A stretch of 64,000 nt of DNA from Dimorphilus gyrociliatus. Lineage: Eukaryota > Annelida > Polychaeta > Dinophilidae. Positions within the stretch are counted from its first letter, which is position 1, and each line of letters starts with the position of its first letter. The notes under the pieces are model-generated. The model saw only the letters and a list, made by a program, of their open reading frames with translations, searched no databases and had not been told where the DNA came from. Of the stretch, positions 34,582-46,739 are shown in pieces. The DNA lies in NCBI GenBank assembly GCA_904063045.1, contig CAJFCJ010000019.1, positions 124,001 to 188,000 on the forward strand. The letters run 5' to 3'. Both the position numbers and the translations under genes were made by a program.

Positions 34582-36473
34582 TCAATAAACGAAACGATTC
34601 GTAAAGCTCCAAATCTCTTCGGCTACCGTCAAGCATTTTTGCACTTGCGGTATCTGTGCACCTTTCATAAATTGACCGGCACTTGTTACCTGTATTGCGC
34701 ATCTTTCAATAACAGGCCAATGACCGATTTTCAGTCGTAGTTTTAAGTAACCCCACGAATACGATTTAATTTCCATATGCCAAATACCGTATTTCTCATC
34801 TGGCGACCCAGCAGGACAGGAGTCTAATAATAGAAAGGGTTGCTTCAAGTTCATTATAACACATCTATCGCCATGCATCAACAATCCATTTGACTTAAGG
34901 ATAAATTGATTATTAGGATCGATCTGATAGTAGAAACATTCACGAAGTCTTACATATTTATCGAACACACTCCAGCACATTGTGCTTTTCTGACTTTTAA
35001 TCTCACCAATGTGTAAAACATGAGAATCCGGAATCGGAAGTTGTGGAAAAACATATTTAAGAAACCAATCGAATGGCCTACAGTTCAATTTGTTCCGTAA
35101 ATCGAAACGTTTTCTAATAGTCTCTTTATAATAGCTATCCTTCTCTATTGTATAGTTATAGAATGATACGGAAGCGTAATAAAATTTGGCGAATCTATCC
35201 AACCATACGTCGGCTACTCTATGTAAATTAGTTTGCCATCTAACTTGAAATTGGGAATCTTTATAGGGAACATTACGAAATAAATGTCCAATCCTAGAAC
35301 AAGGAACAATCATCGCTCCTCCTCCACATAGCCAAGTTCGAAAAGATAAGTCGATGTTCTCTCCACCCCAAATGCTCATTCCGGAATCAAAAGAACCAAT
35401 CTTAAAAAAATAATCCTTTCGAACAATAATAGCACAACCGACTAGAACAGGTGTTTCGAAAGCTTGAGCACTACTAAACACAAAGTTTTCGAGGTATTCG
35501 GGTGTCCTTAACCATACGTATCTGAATAAGAGTTTGCTTTTTTAATGGGAATTAAATTCATTAAAGGATAATAATACATTTAAAAATTTTAGCACGTTCA
35601 ATAAATATGCAACGTTTTTCCGTCAATCCTTTTTTTAAACCTTAAACTAACTAGAAAAACTGACTATATACGATACGCCTATTAGCAACTGAAATACCTT
35701 AAATCCCAGGTAAAGGCCCCTTTAAACACGCGTCTAGCATTCGTATATTGCATTGTATCGGAGTCGATAGAATCTATAAACGGCTGCAGGACTAGTTGAT
35801 GATTTGACTGAAGTATATCCAAATGAGGTTCTATCCACCCAACATTCACCTCCGTATGGGCATCCAGAAAGGCGAGAATTTTGCCTCTGGCCATCGTTGC
35901 CCCCTTTAACCTAGCCTTTATCAATCCGAGTCGTTGTGTAGAAATTTGTAATAATTTGACGAGAGTTCGCCTCTGGCCAAGTCTTTGTAATTCCTCCTCT
36001 AAATTTTTAAATAAGCCTATATGCGAACTTTTATCATCTATCAAAATGATTTCTTTCAAGAACCGATCGGGTGTTCGATTTAGAATACTATAGATTGTTC
36101 TTACTAATGTTGACACGGCTTCGTTATAAAAAGGTATTATTATTGATACTGTTATATTATCGTCCATGATCCTATAAGTGCGATTTCGGCAAATTTGCGG
36201 TCGTGTATCTATTATTCTTCTATTCAAGGGCAACAAGTCTCCAGCAGTTAAATTATACCCGTATTCTTGCTCCTTTATTGACCGATCCCTTGTGTGGAAG
36301 ACATATCGTTTATGGTACGAAACAGTTTCCCTGGGAGAAGTTATTGTTGAAATATCTTTGTCATTCAACTTTGGTTGCTTGCCATTTAATAAAAATATTG
36401 TTAAAATATAATAAATTAAAATAAGAGATATTATTGAATATGCTCTCCACTTCCATTTTCGTCGTCCTGTCAT
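34582..36473 (-). CDS. Polypeptide N-acetylgalactosaminyltransferase (GalNAc-T)
   Basis: Two exons, 35698-36473 and 34582-35521, give 571 aa, the usual length for the family. GalNAc-Ts start mucin-type O-glycosylation in the Golgi, adding GalNAc to Ser/Thr. The protein is a type II membrane protein: a short basic N-terminus, a TM segment at about residues 12-30, then a stem. The GT-A domain has VSIIIPFYNEA, the metal-binding D-x-H (FLDAHTEVNVGW, Asp204 and His206), and the Gal/GalNAc motif MSIWGGENIDLSFRTWLCGG, followed by IGHLFR with the third metal ligand. The C-terminal third is a degenerate ricin-like beta-trefoil (CWSVFDKYVRL, LLLDSCPAG, GIWHMEIKS). The start ATG lies 18 bp from the divergent MYORG ATG. 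I do not assign a particular GALNT number. Confidence 0.93.
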
Positions 36474-36491
36474 ATTCTTAGATTTCCTTTT
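36474..36491. promoter_or_regulatory. 18-bp divergent start-codon gap between GALNT and MYORG
   Basis: Only 18 bp separate the minus-strand GALNT ATG (36471-36473) from the first plus-strand MYORG ATG (36492). The mRNA leaders must overlap each other's first coding exon, or one gene starts at a downstream ATG (MYORG has in-frame ATGs at 36504 and 36573). The promoter elements must lie inside coding sequence. Confidence 0.5.
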
Positions 36492-39029
36492 ATGATTGCA
36501 ATCATGAATTTCGATTTAAAGTGTCCATTCCGAAATAAATCTTTTCTTGCTTCGTCGAGCGATCGGCCTAGAATGAATTATTCAGTTCTCAATAACGCGA
36601 ATACAGCGCGCCTTTCTAGAGAAATTACGGCCGAAAGAACGCATTCTGATAGCGAAACCAGTTCTACTTCTTTGTACACAAACTATGAGACCCTTTTATT
36701 AAAAGTTTACCCCGTATTTTCTTTCCCATAATTGGCGAAACATTGGTAATTTTAGAACTTCACAGGGCCTACTCTACGTCCCTCTTTCTTTCACTTGTTC
36801 ACACTATATGTCTACTACAATCACTGTTAAGTCTCCCATTCACAAAACTTTACAAGGAAAACAACACAAACGCCATCTATTGATGAGTTCTTCCTTTTTT
36901 TTTGATTTATCAGAATTAGATGATAATAATTTTGATAATATTTGATTATTTGCCCTTTGGTTTTTTGTCAGGTATATGATTATATATTCAGACGATTCAG
37001 TCCAACTGTGTGCACACAAAGGACAATGAATAGGCTAACAACAACAATTGGCTTACTATCAACAGCTTTAGCTATTTGGTTCGGCCTATTAAGTCCTAAG
37101 ACTCTCAATAGCTTTACACGATTCCAGGACATGAATATAAAATGGGATTCTATGAAATTCAATTTCGAGACTGATGATTCCATTGTCCGATTATCAGGTC
37201 AATTCGGGCGAAATTTAAAGGTATTAGCATCAATAAATCCATGTCCAGACGAGTTATACGACAACGGAGCAAAGAATTGTATAGAATTCACTGGAGAGAG
37301 TAGACTAGAAATCGAACCTCAATTGGATAATTCTGGAAGATGCTATCGCATAAAATGGACACCATTGAACAGTAATTTTATACCCGAAGACTGTATTGAC
37401 ATTAATAAAGCTTATTGGTATGGGGGTGCATCCGTGTATGAACAACACTGGCCAATTAATAAACAGAAACATAGGATGACAGCTTACGTTTCGGGAGATA
37501 TTCTCGCACCGGCCGAACTAAACTATGAATACGGAGGAGTGTTAGAAAGGTATTGGATTTCATCGAAAGGTGCTGGAATTTACGTTCAGCCCGATATACC
37601 TTTGCATGTTGGCTTTAATGACAATTCTAATGGTTTATTGTGCTTGAAATCCTCCTTTGAAGCACCCTATTTGCGCGACTCACAAGCATCTGTCAAGTCT
37701 ATTTTAGACTATACAATATGCTTGAGTGATAATGTGAAAAGTGTTCATAAAGTAATGTCTAAGAAATTCTTTGATAAACCTCAATCAGTGCCAGACGAAA
37801 GAATGTTTAAGAGTCCGGTTTGGTCAACTTGGGCAAAGTATAAAATGAACGTTAATATTAACGACGTCAAAGAGTTAGCGGAAGATATAAATAGATACGA
37901 AATGGCAAATAGTCAGATTGAAATCGATGACAAATTTTCTACATTCTATGGAGAATTCGATTTTGATCCAGTTAAATTTCCAAACGTTTCATCTTTTATA
38001 AATGAAATAAAAAAGTCAATGAATTTCAGAGTAACTGCTTGGATAGTTCCATTTGCAAATAACGACTCGGAAGCATTTAGAGAAGGTGATAGTAAAGGAT
38101 ATTGGGTTAAGAATGTTGGAGGTCGAACGGAAATAGTCAAATGGTGGCAAGGATTTGGTGGTTTATTGGATGTAACTAATCCAGAGGCAACCAAATGGTT
38201 TATAAAACGTTTGGAAAAGTTTAGAAGCCAAAGCAATATAGATTCATTTAAATTCGATGCGGGAGAAGCTAATTACGTTCCACCTAACGCCGTTTTCTAT
38301 AGACAATTAATCAACCCAACATCCTATGCCACGTATTATGCTCAACTTGTTTTCAGTTTTGGCAGTCAAATTGAGACTAGAATCGGATTTCAATCCCAAA
38401 AGTTTGGAATATTTGTTAGAATGTTCGACAAACATTCGAGTTGGGGCTTTGATAATGGCCTCGCTTCTCTTATACCAAACGCCCTTCAATTCGGTATTGT
38501 TGGCTACCCCTTCATCCTGCCAGATATGATCGGGGGTAATGGTTATAGCGGCAATCAGGATGAATGGACTAGTTCAACAAAATTACCTTCAAAAGAATTG
38601 TTCATACGTTGGATGCTATTGACAGCTTGTCTACCTGCCATGCAATTTTCATTCGTTCCTTGGCAATACGACAATGAAACTATAAAGATAGGCAAAGACG
38701 CCATACACTTGCACGAGACTCTAATAACTCCCGCTGTTCTCAGGGCAGCTGCCGAAAGTGTAAGTCACGGTTTCCCCATTATTAGACCTATATGGTGGTT
38801 AGAGCCGAACGAGGATAAAGCTCTTAGAGTAGAGGATCAATTCTTAATTGGTAATGAACTCTTAATAGCCCCAATCATTATGGAAAATAGCCGATATCGA
38901 AACATTTACCTACCGTCAGGTAATTGGCAAGATAAATTAAGAAATGAACTTGTTACAGGAGGAAAAACACTGTTAAATTATTATTTAGATTTACATGAAG
39001 TGGCAATTTTCAGGCGTATTGTGCTTTAA
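36492..39029 (+). CDS. MYORG: MYORG-like glycosidase (GH31), type II membrane
   Basis: Two exons, 36492-36704 and 36972-39029, give 756 aa (human MYORG about 714). MYORG is an ER/Golgi lumenal alpha-galactosidase of family GH31 anchored by one N-terminal TM, seen here as TTTIGLLSTALAIWFGLL at about residues 92-109. Family blocks include SPVWSTWAKYKMNVN, IEIDDKFSTFYGEFDFDPVKFPN, FRVTAWIVPFANNDS, IDSFKFDAGEANYVP and GYPFILPDMIGG. The nucleophile is the Asp of KFDAGE (about residue 500) and the acid/base is the Asp of LPDM (about residue 589); both are present. The cytosolic tail (exon 1) is Ser/Thr-rich. The intron is phase 0 with a weak donor (AAAA|GTTTAC). A decayed relative lies at 56.2-56.8 kb. 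AUH is convergent 211 bp downstream. Confidence 0.93.
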
Positions 39030-39240
39030 TAGAATACTTAAGTGCCTCGTTTCTATAATAAGATTTCTCTCTATGAATAATTGTCCATTAACTATGGAAA
39101 AATAAGAAATTACTTTCTAGAAAGTTGTTAATCAACCGATTCTTTATCATTTAATAGGGAGAAATTAAAATATTAGATAATTAACGTTTATCGATCTCAT
39201 CTTAATCGTTGACGGTGTCAAATAAATTTCCCAAACTTTT

Positions 39241-40287
39241 CTAATGTCCCTTATATACGGGCGCGCGCTTCTCTCGGAAAGCAGTCAAACCCTCAATTCT
39301 ATCTTTTGTCGGTACTATTAAACCGTAACAGTATTGTTCGATTGAAAGGCCAGTTTGTAAATCTACTTCGCTTCCCTTAGAAATAGCTTGCTTCGCCATT
39401 CTAACAGCTATAGGTCCTTGAGGTAGAATTTCTTTAGCTAATTCAAGAGACCTGTTGTAAGCTGCATCGCCGATTTCGTTCTGCGGCACGCAGTGATTTA
39501 CCAAACCAATTTCTTCGGCCTGTTTTCCATCTAGGACTCTGGCGGTATATATTAACTCTTTTGCCTTGGATACGCCAATTACTCTGGGAAGCTTTTGGGT
39601 TCCGCCACCCCCAGGTATGATTGCCAATTTCGTTTCAACTAAGCCCATTTTAGCTGATGAGGAGGCCACTCGCATATCGCATGATAGAGACATTTCTAAA
39701 CCGCCTCCGAGGGCAGCACCATCTATGGCTGCAATCGTTGGAACAGGTAGATTGTCCATTTCGCTTATTAAAAAGCGTAATTTTGAGACGAAAGGGCCAA
39801 CCTGTTAAATAGTTAAACTTTCTTTTATCTTTGTATTTGTATAGCTTATTAAGAATTGGAATGTTAAAAGAAAGTATTCAAATTTAAATTAAAGATTGCT
39901 AATGAATTATAAATAGATTATATAAAATTAAATAGCTACTGCTAATTGACGATGACTGACCTCTTCGGGAGCCATTTTAGCTCTCTCTTTTAGATCAGCC
40001 CCTGCACAAAATATTCCGGGTATTTCACTTCTTACTATGACAACCCTTATTGCTGTATCATGTTTGACTGTTTCAACAGCATCTTGAAATTGTTTTAGCA
40101 TATTTCGGCTAAAGGCATTTTTAGCCTTTGCTCTTGTCATTCCAAAGACGGCAATACCCTCGTATTCATTGTTTAAATATTTCAAATTGAAGTCATTATC
40201 CTCAAACTTTACGGTATGGCTAAATCTCTTTGGAGAGAATGACCCATTGAGGATTATACGCGATGAATTTCGGAAAAGTCGGAGCAT
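39241..40287 (-). CDS. AUH: AUH-type mitochondrial enoyl-CoA hydratase (methylglutaconyl-CoA hydratase)
   Basis: Two exons, 39961-40287 and 39241-39801, give 295 aa. AUH hydrates 3-methylglutaconyl-CoA in leucine breakdown in the mitochondrial matrix and can also bind AU-rich RNA. The N-terminus [15 protein letters not shown] is basic and without acids, as in a mitochondrial presequence. Crotonase features are clear: [11 protein letters not shown] (oxyanion hole), [17 protein letters not shown] with the GGG loop, [23 protein letters not shown] with the catalytic Glu of VETKL, then [22 protein letters not shown]. The C-terminus ends [12 protein letters not shown]. The intron is phase 0 (GAG|GTCAGT ... 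AACAG|GTT). Human AUH is about 339 aa; the difference is in the leader. Confidence 0.94.
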
Positions 40288-40799
40288 ATCGAAAGTTCAA
40301 TTTACCGGTTACCAGTTTTCTGTTTGCAAAGCAAAATATTCATATATCTTTGGGGCTTAATTAAATATCGTTTCCTGCTTTGGCTTCAATTAATTTCGAA
40401 TCTCAAATATTGAAACTCAGTGTTAAATATACCATTGCATAGAGTTAGCGTTTGAAATTCAAATTGGTAACTTTTTTGGTCATAGTCACGTGACCATAAT
40501 TCGGGGTTCATATCTGCGTCAGTTCAAAGACTTGGAAAAGAAGAATGTAAAGAATGCAATAAGCTTAGTTAAATTAGTAAACCTGTTGAACGGAAAAGTA
40601 TGAAAAGACTTATCAATATTATTCGGGCTTGAAAAGAACTGTTTAACTTTGGTGAGAGAGAAGAATTTTAAATTAACTATAGAAATATAAAAATAAAACT
40701 TTTCCTACGAAAAATAGAATAAAAATATATTCAAACAAAAGTTCGAAGACAGTGGAGAGAAAAAAAACTTACGTAAGACACTTTCAATTGCCTAAGAAG
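40288..40799. promoter_or_regulatory. AUH promoter region and SUZ12 3' flank
   Basis: A perfect palindrome GTCACGTGAC at 40485-40494, the CLEAR/E-box consensus bound by TFEB/USF-type factors, lies about 200 bp upstream of the AUH start. The remaining sequence toward 40799 is AT-rich 3' flank of SUZ12. No coding exon is seen. Confidence 0.5.
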
Positions 40800-42989
40800 T
40801 TATTGAGAGTTTTTTGAGTAAAATTTAGATGGAGAAAAACAACTCCTTCTTCGCTTAGGTTCAGGAGGTTTCATGTAATCCTTTTTTAATTCAGAGAATA
40901 TTTTCATTATCGACCTGACCTTTTCACCATCCAACAAACCAAAATCATACATATTTGATAGATGCAGAATGAAATTACGTTGAATGGGTATGAGCTCAAA
41001 TATATTTTTTCTTATTAAATCTTCACAGGCTTGAACCATTGAACTATCGCTTGTATACTTACCTGGCATCATATGCGTATTCCATAACATCATCATTTTC
41101 TTTTCGTCTTCGTTAACATCTGAGAAATCGCTTATCATTTTTTGCATCTTATGTCTTAACCATTGAGGGTCGTTCTCCTCCTCAGAATCAACATCAGCCT
41201 CTTGTTCATCAATTGGACGGCAGGTTGCAGAATGATAATATAATCTATTATGACCAACAACGTCGACTAATCGACGGCAATTATCAACATCCCTATCAAA
41301 AAATTCAGACATTTGATATGGTGGATTGTTGGGTCCAGCGACGAGTAAAGATGTCGTTGGTTTTTTTTTAGTTGGACCAAACCGACTTCGACTTATTCCG
41401 GTATTAGAGTGAATATCAATCACTGAACCTATTTCCAAGTAGGCGTCATAACAATGATTTATAACAACATCAATTTTTGCTCCTTTAGGATTGTCTGTAA
41501 AAGTAAATAGAAATCTTGGATGACATAAACGGAGATGCTTTAATAGGGAGTACATTGACGGACATTTAACATGACACCAAGGACAATTCAAGTTATCTCC
41601 GCTTTCGGTGTGTTGTCTTGTTGAGTCTGTATACATAAATTGATAAAAAATCTTCTTTGATGTCGAAGAATGCAAATGATTATTCAAAGTTGATAGTTTC
41701 TTTTGTTCTTTTATACTAAGTGCTCCATTTAATTTATGTTGTCGGGTAATTGGGGAACTTCTATTTGTCATTTCTGAATCATTTGACCACTGTACTCTGA
41801 AGGAAATTGTAGGTTGATGATTACTCATCTCAAAAGCTTCTATTCGACGACCATCACCAACAGATTGCCAAGAGGCATTTTTTTTTAAAGACTCTGCAAT
41901 TTCTGTTTTGTCTATGTCCACTATGTCTGAATGTTTAGGGTGTTTAAGTAATACTTCATAGTAACCGTCTTCTAAAAGGCAATTTCGTCTATTATTGAAC
42001 ACTTCAAGAGTTGCAAAATAATTGGCCGAGTAAAAGCGATCATCATGATCATCATGATTTTGAACTTGACTTCTCAATCGTCTCTTATCACCAGAATCTA
42101 TAAATTTTTTATAACTTAGATGTTTTATGGAGTAGAATAAAATTTATACACAAACCAGAATATTCACTAGATTCTTCAACAGAACTTCCATCATTTTTTT
42201 TACTACGAACTATGAGCATTAAAGTGAAAGAGTTATTTTTTGTAAACTCCTCCGCAGAAATAGAAATAGCTGATGAAGCATCTTTCTTACACAGAGTGAC
42301 TATCCCTACATCAGAGTTGGTTACTTGATGAAATGATCTATCTGATGTCTAAAATAGGCAAACTTCGTTAAAAAAACAGTCTAATATGTAATTTTAGTCA
42401 TAAACCTTTCTCTTAGAGTTCTTAAGTTTCAGAATTGATATCTTTATTTCTACATCCTTGTTTGATCGTTTCGCTAAAATTAGAATTTTCTTTATTTCAC
42501 TTATAACCATCAATATTCTATACTCACAGCCATCTTTAAAATTTGTAAAGGTTATATTTAAATAATTTTCGTTGACTAATTTTGTGGCTTTGGAAAGTAG
42601 CTGTTTGGTAATTTCTTTTAGCGAACGTCTAGAAGAATAAAAACTTTTTAAACCATAATTTAATTTGATTAATATTGTTATCTTACTTATTTTTAGATCT
42701 TAAACATCTTCCTTTCATGTAGCTTAAAGTTCGATGTAAAAATATAGGCTAAAATTTGTTCAGATATGAATAATTAATTATTGTTTCTTATACTTAAACT
42801 CACATTGTGAAGGTGTCTATTTGCCAGGTAACGATAAATTTGCGTTGGATCTAAATTTATAGGAGCGATAACATAAGATATAGCGAATTACAAGATCTTA
42901 CTTCCGAAGGCTGTCAAGAACAATTCCGTGTCTTCGTTTTGATCTGATTTTTCGATATTTTGACCATTGCTTCTGCGTTTTTGAGGCAT
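40800..42989 (-). CDS. SUZ12: SUZ12, Polycomb repressive complex 2 subunit
   Basis: Six exons, high to low: 42902-42989, 42804-42850, 42687-42748, 42406-42628, 42156-42348, 40800-42097; 636 aa (human 739). SUZ12 scaffolds PRC2, the H3K27 methyltransferase complex, with EZH2, EED and RBBP4/7. Early exons match the N-terminal RBBP4-binding part: ELFLTAF, PTQIYRYL and PIFLHRTLSYM. The C2H2 finger is at about residues 376-398 (CPWCHVKCPSMYSLLKHLRLCH). The VEFS box, which activates EZH2, starts near residue 505 (DVDSEEENDPQWL, FSDVNEDEKKMMMLWN, IQRNFILHL). HNRLYYHSATC before it is also conserved. The intron between exons 3 and 4 and the 42-47 nt mini-exons were fixed by phase and alignment. The start ATG is 211 bp from the divergent SCaMC start. 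Confidence 0.93.
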
Positions 42990-43200
42990 TATACAACAAG
43001 TTTTTGTGTTTTAATTTAAAAAAGCGGCAAAACCAATTTCGAGCACGCATGCGCTATGCGTACTCAAACATTGAGGATTACCCGTTTCCATCAAATAATT
43101 TTATGTTTTGCTTGTCTCGATCTCAATTCCAATATGGCGAAGACGGGGAGTGCGATAATGCATGAATATTTCAAATAAATGAAATTTTGAGGTTTATATA
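42990..43200. promoter_or_regulatory. Divergent promoter of SUZ12 and the SCaMC carrier
   Basis: This 211-bp gap lies between head-to-head start codons. It contains an NRF1-like CGCATGCGC at 43046-43054, a CCAAT box near 43033, and a YY1-like AATATGGCGA at 43131-43140. NRF1 and YY1 sites are typical of TATA-less bidirectional promoters and of mitochondrial genes; the neighbouring SCaMC is mitochondrial. Confidence 0.5.
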
Positions 43201-45794
43201 ATGCATAAAACTTTTTCTGGTGAACTGAGTAACGAAGACGAAGCACGTATTGCAATACTATTTGATAAACTAGATATAGATGGCGACGGTCGCATAAATA
43301 TAACTGATTTAACGACTGCTTTACATAAATATCAAGGATTTCACGTTCCAGGACAAGTTCAAGTATGTTCTTTTACACCTGTTCCAAGGCTATTGTATTT
43401 ATAGAGTTTCTTTGCAGAGCCCTATAATAATTAAGTAAACTCTTAGCTCAGAAAAGACATTGATTACACAATCTTTAATGTAATGTTTTTTTTTACCAAT
43501 TTATTCAGACTTTTTTCGACTCCTACGACAAAAATAAAGATGGCCATATAGAATTTTGCGATTTTGTTCAGTTTGTCATTGACCATGAAAAAATTTTACG
43601 CCTCTCATTTGGAAAATTAGACCACAACAGAGATGGTAAGAACTATTTAAATTTATAATACATCATAGGTTTTTTTTACGTTAACATATGGGCATTGTTT
43701 GAAATATAGAGATTTTTTTGCTTGAAATATTTAAGTATACAAACTTCATTTTGAAAATATTATTGATTTATAACAAATTATTGAAATATTTCACAATTTT
43801 TGAAGGCCTAATCTTACTATTGCACTCCTTAACCGTAAATATAATACTTAATAGAAAATCAATAGTCTAAAAGTAACATTACTTTCAATATGGCCATTGA
43901 CCTTTATTTAGAACGTAATTTCTCTCAATCGTAAAATTTGATTCACAAAACTGAACTAGGTTGTCTAGAAAGAGAAGAGACAGTGTCCGTTAAATGATAC
44001 ATCAAAAATGAGATGGAATTTTGAACTTTAATTTTTGGAATTTGCTTCAATTTTTGACGCACTTTTGTTATTTTGTTATTAATACTGCGTAGAAAGAAGT
44101 AAATTTTAGTTGAGTCTAATACATTGTTCTAGAAATCATAAAAATAATCATGTAGTGACTCATAAAAGTAAAATTTGTTATTAAATTGATTATCTTGAAC
44201 AATGAATGAATATCATTGGTCAGCAGAAAATAATAACTTTTTATTGCACAATTTTGAGACAAATTCATAACCTTATTATGCTATTATTAATAGAATTCGA
44301 TTAAAAAGCTAAAATTTTTCCACGTGTTGTGAATTATTTATTGAACTTGAATATTATTGTGGTTGTATGACGAAGTATTCATGTGTAAATAGAAAAGAAC
44401 TATATTTACGACAATTTACTATATCAAAACATCAAATCTGTAGCTTACGCATTAACTGCGCAATACATAGTATTTTGAATAATAATGAATGTAATATACA
44501 TTTAAGAGAAGTACAGTGTCATTGTTCGTTACTTTCCCGTTGACGAAAGGTACAAATATTTTCTTATCTGATAGATATTGTTAAGTGCACGACTGGCCGA
44601 TTGTATTTTTGCCTTAATAATTAGTCTTAACTTTATACCTTGCACACTATAATCAGTGGACATCTTTGTAATACAAAGTCGTGTTTTATAGGAGTACTTG
44701 ATTTGGAGGAAGTTGTTCTCGCCTTTCACAGGTTGGGAGTGGACATTTCACGAGGGGAAGCGGAGGCGATGATAAGACAGATGGATCGTGATGAAACGTT
44801 ATTAATATCATATGCTGAATGGCGGGATTTTCTCTTGCTTCATCCGGCTAAAGATATATTTGACCTAGTACACTATTGGCGTCATGCCTCAATTATGGAT
44901 CTTGGTGAAAGTGTCTCTGTCCCTGATGATTTTACGAGGGGCGAAATCGAATCAGGAATGTGGTGGAGACATTTGGTAGCTGGAGCAGCGGCGGGGGGAG
45001 TTTCCCGAACGTGTACTGCACCTTTGGACCGATTAAAAGTTTTTCTTCAAGTGAATAGTCGTATGGGTATTACCGCCGGTTTAAATTATATGCTCAGTGA
45101 AGGTGGATGGCTATCGCTTTGGAGAGGAAATGGAATAAATGTGGTGAAAATTGCTCCTGAAACTGCTATTAAATTCATGGCGTATGAGCAAATAAAGAGG
45201 CTGCTTAAAGATAACAATGATAGAGAGTTAAGAGTATTTGAACGCTTTATGGCAGGATCTGCTGCTGGCGCTATATCCCAATCGGCTATATATCCGTTGG
45301 AGGTTGTTAAAACCAGATTAGCTTTGAGGAAGACAGGACAGTTCAATGGAGTCACAGATTGTGTTAGAGATATCAGATGTCATGGTGGTTTAGTGTCATT
45401 TTATAGGGGTTATATACCGAACCTGATAGGAATAATACCTTATGCTGGAATAGATTTGGCTGTCTACGAGACTTTAAAACGACTGTACATGAGGAAAACA
45501 AGAAATCAAGATCCTGGAATTATTGTTCTGTTGTCATGTGGAATGCTATCTTCAACATGTGGACAATTAGCTTCTTATCCTTTGGCTTTAGTAAGAACTC
45601 GCCTTCAGAGTTATAACACAGATCCAAAGAAAACAAGGACTTTAACACTTATTAGGAGTATTATACAAGAAGCAGGTTTGAAAGGATTGTATGGAGGAAT
45701 TACTCCAAACTTAATGAAAGTTTTACCAGCTGTTGGCATTTCATACGTGGTCTATGAACACGTCAGAAAGTTACTTGGAGTAAAGATGACTTAG
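43201..45794 (+). CDS. Calcium-regulated mitochondrial ATP-Mg/Pi carrier (SCaMC, SLC25A24/25/23 type)
   Basis: Three exons, 43201-43362, 43509-43635 and 44692-45794, give 463 aa, the normal SCaMC length. These inner-membrane carriers exchange ATP-Mg for phosphate when Ca2+ binds the N-terminal domain. EF-hand loops are DIDGDGRINITDL, DKNKDGHIEFCDF, DHNRDGVLDLEEV and DRDETLLISYAEW, in that order, the last degenerate. WWRHLVAGAAAGGVSRT opens the carrier. The three solute-carrier repeats each have the P-x-[DE]-x-x-[KR] signature: PLDRLKVFLQ, PLEVVKTRLALR and PLALVRTRLQ. Intron 2 (1056 nt) is long for this window. I cannot choose between SLC25A23, A24 and A25; an invertebrate co-orthologue is expected. 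Confidence 0.94.
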
Positions 45795-46708
45795 GCAATT
45801 TTTATTTTTTTTCCTTGTCATTTTTTCAACTGACGCTAATCCTGCAAATTATCAAACTTTTGCCATAAATCAATGGTGATGATATGTATATTTTGATGTT
45901 TTATGCAAATTTTGCCGGTTAGTGATGTAAATACGATTTCGTATTTTTTTGTTTTGAGATACTTCTTTTCTGACACTTTTCATACAGGGTTATTGAACCT
46001 CAGGTTCCTGTCTAAAAAAAATCAGATTAACAGATTACATTAACCCTCCAAAATATAAAACAGAGCATAAAAGAAGTTGCAAAACTGAGCTAAGAAGGAA
46101 AAGCTTAAAAGGAATACCCTTTAAAAAGCATAATAATTTTAATACACCCTAGGAAATTTGTTTGTTCTTTTTTTATTCTAAGCCTGCAAAATGTAAGAAA
46201 CTTGTGGTATGCATGTTTTATTACGTTATTAATGTATATATCACACTGCTTGATCAACTATTCCTGTAAATAGAATTTCAGTTTGCCTCAAGAAGGAAAT
46301 TTTTTTCAAAATTTATTTTTTTTTGTCTATCTGTAAGAACACTGACACCGAGACTTAACAAATGCTTAGATGATTCAGTAAATTTCAAATATTTATCAGC
46401 AAGCAAGTTTTTTCAAAATATTCTCTTCATTTCCATACCATCTTTCAAAGATAATCCATCAGCATGTGAAATTTGAGTCTATTTACATCGTAACCGGAAA
46501 TGACGGGGAAGGAATATTCAATAATAATTATAAACATAATTGAGAAGTTATGATTATAATATTTTACTTGTCTTTTCTAAATTATACTGATGCAAAATTT
46601 TCAATTGTTCTCTTAAAGCAATCTACTTTTTTCTTATTAGGCTTGTTTGATTTTTCTATTTAGACTATTTATAATTTATAAAAATGGCAAAGTTATAGAT
46701 AAATATAA

Positions 46709-46739
<31 letters not shown>

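Noticed and set aside
34546-34740. Plus-strand 64-codon frame overlapping the GALNT C-terminus
   Set aside because: It is antisense to the GALNT lectin domain, which has clear homology.
38307-38529. Frames on both strands inside MYORG
   Set aside because: Shadows of the GH31 exon.
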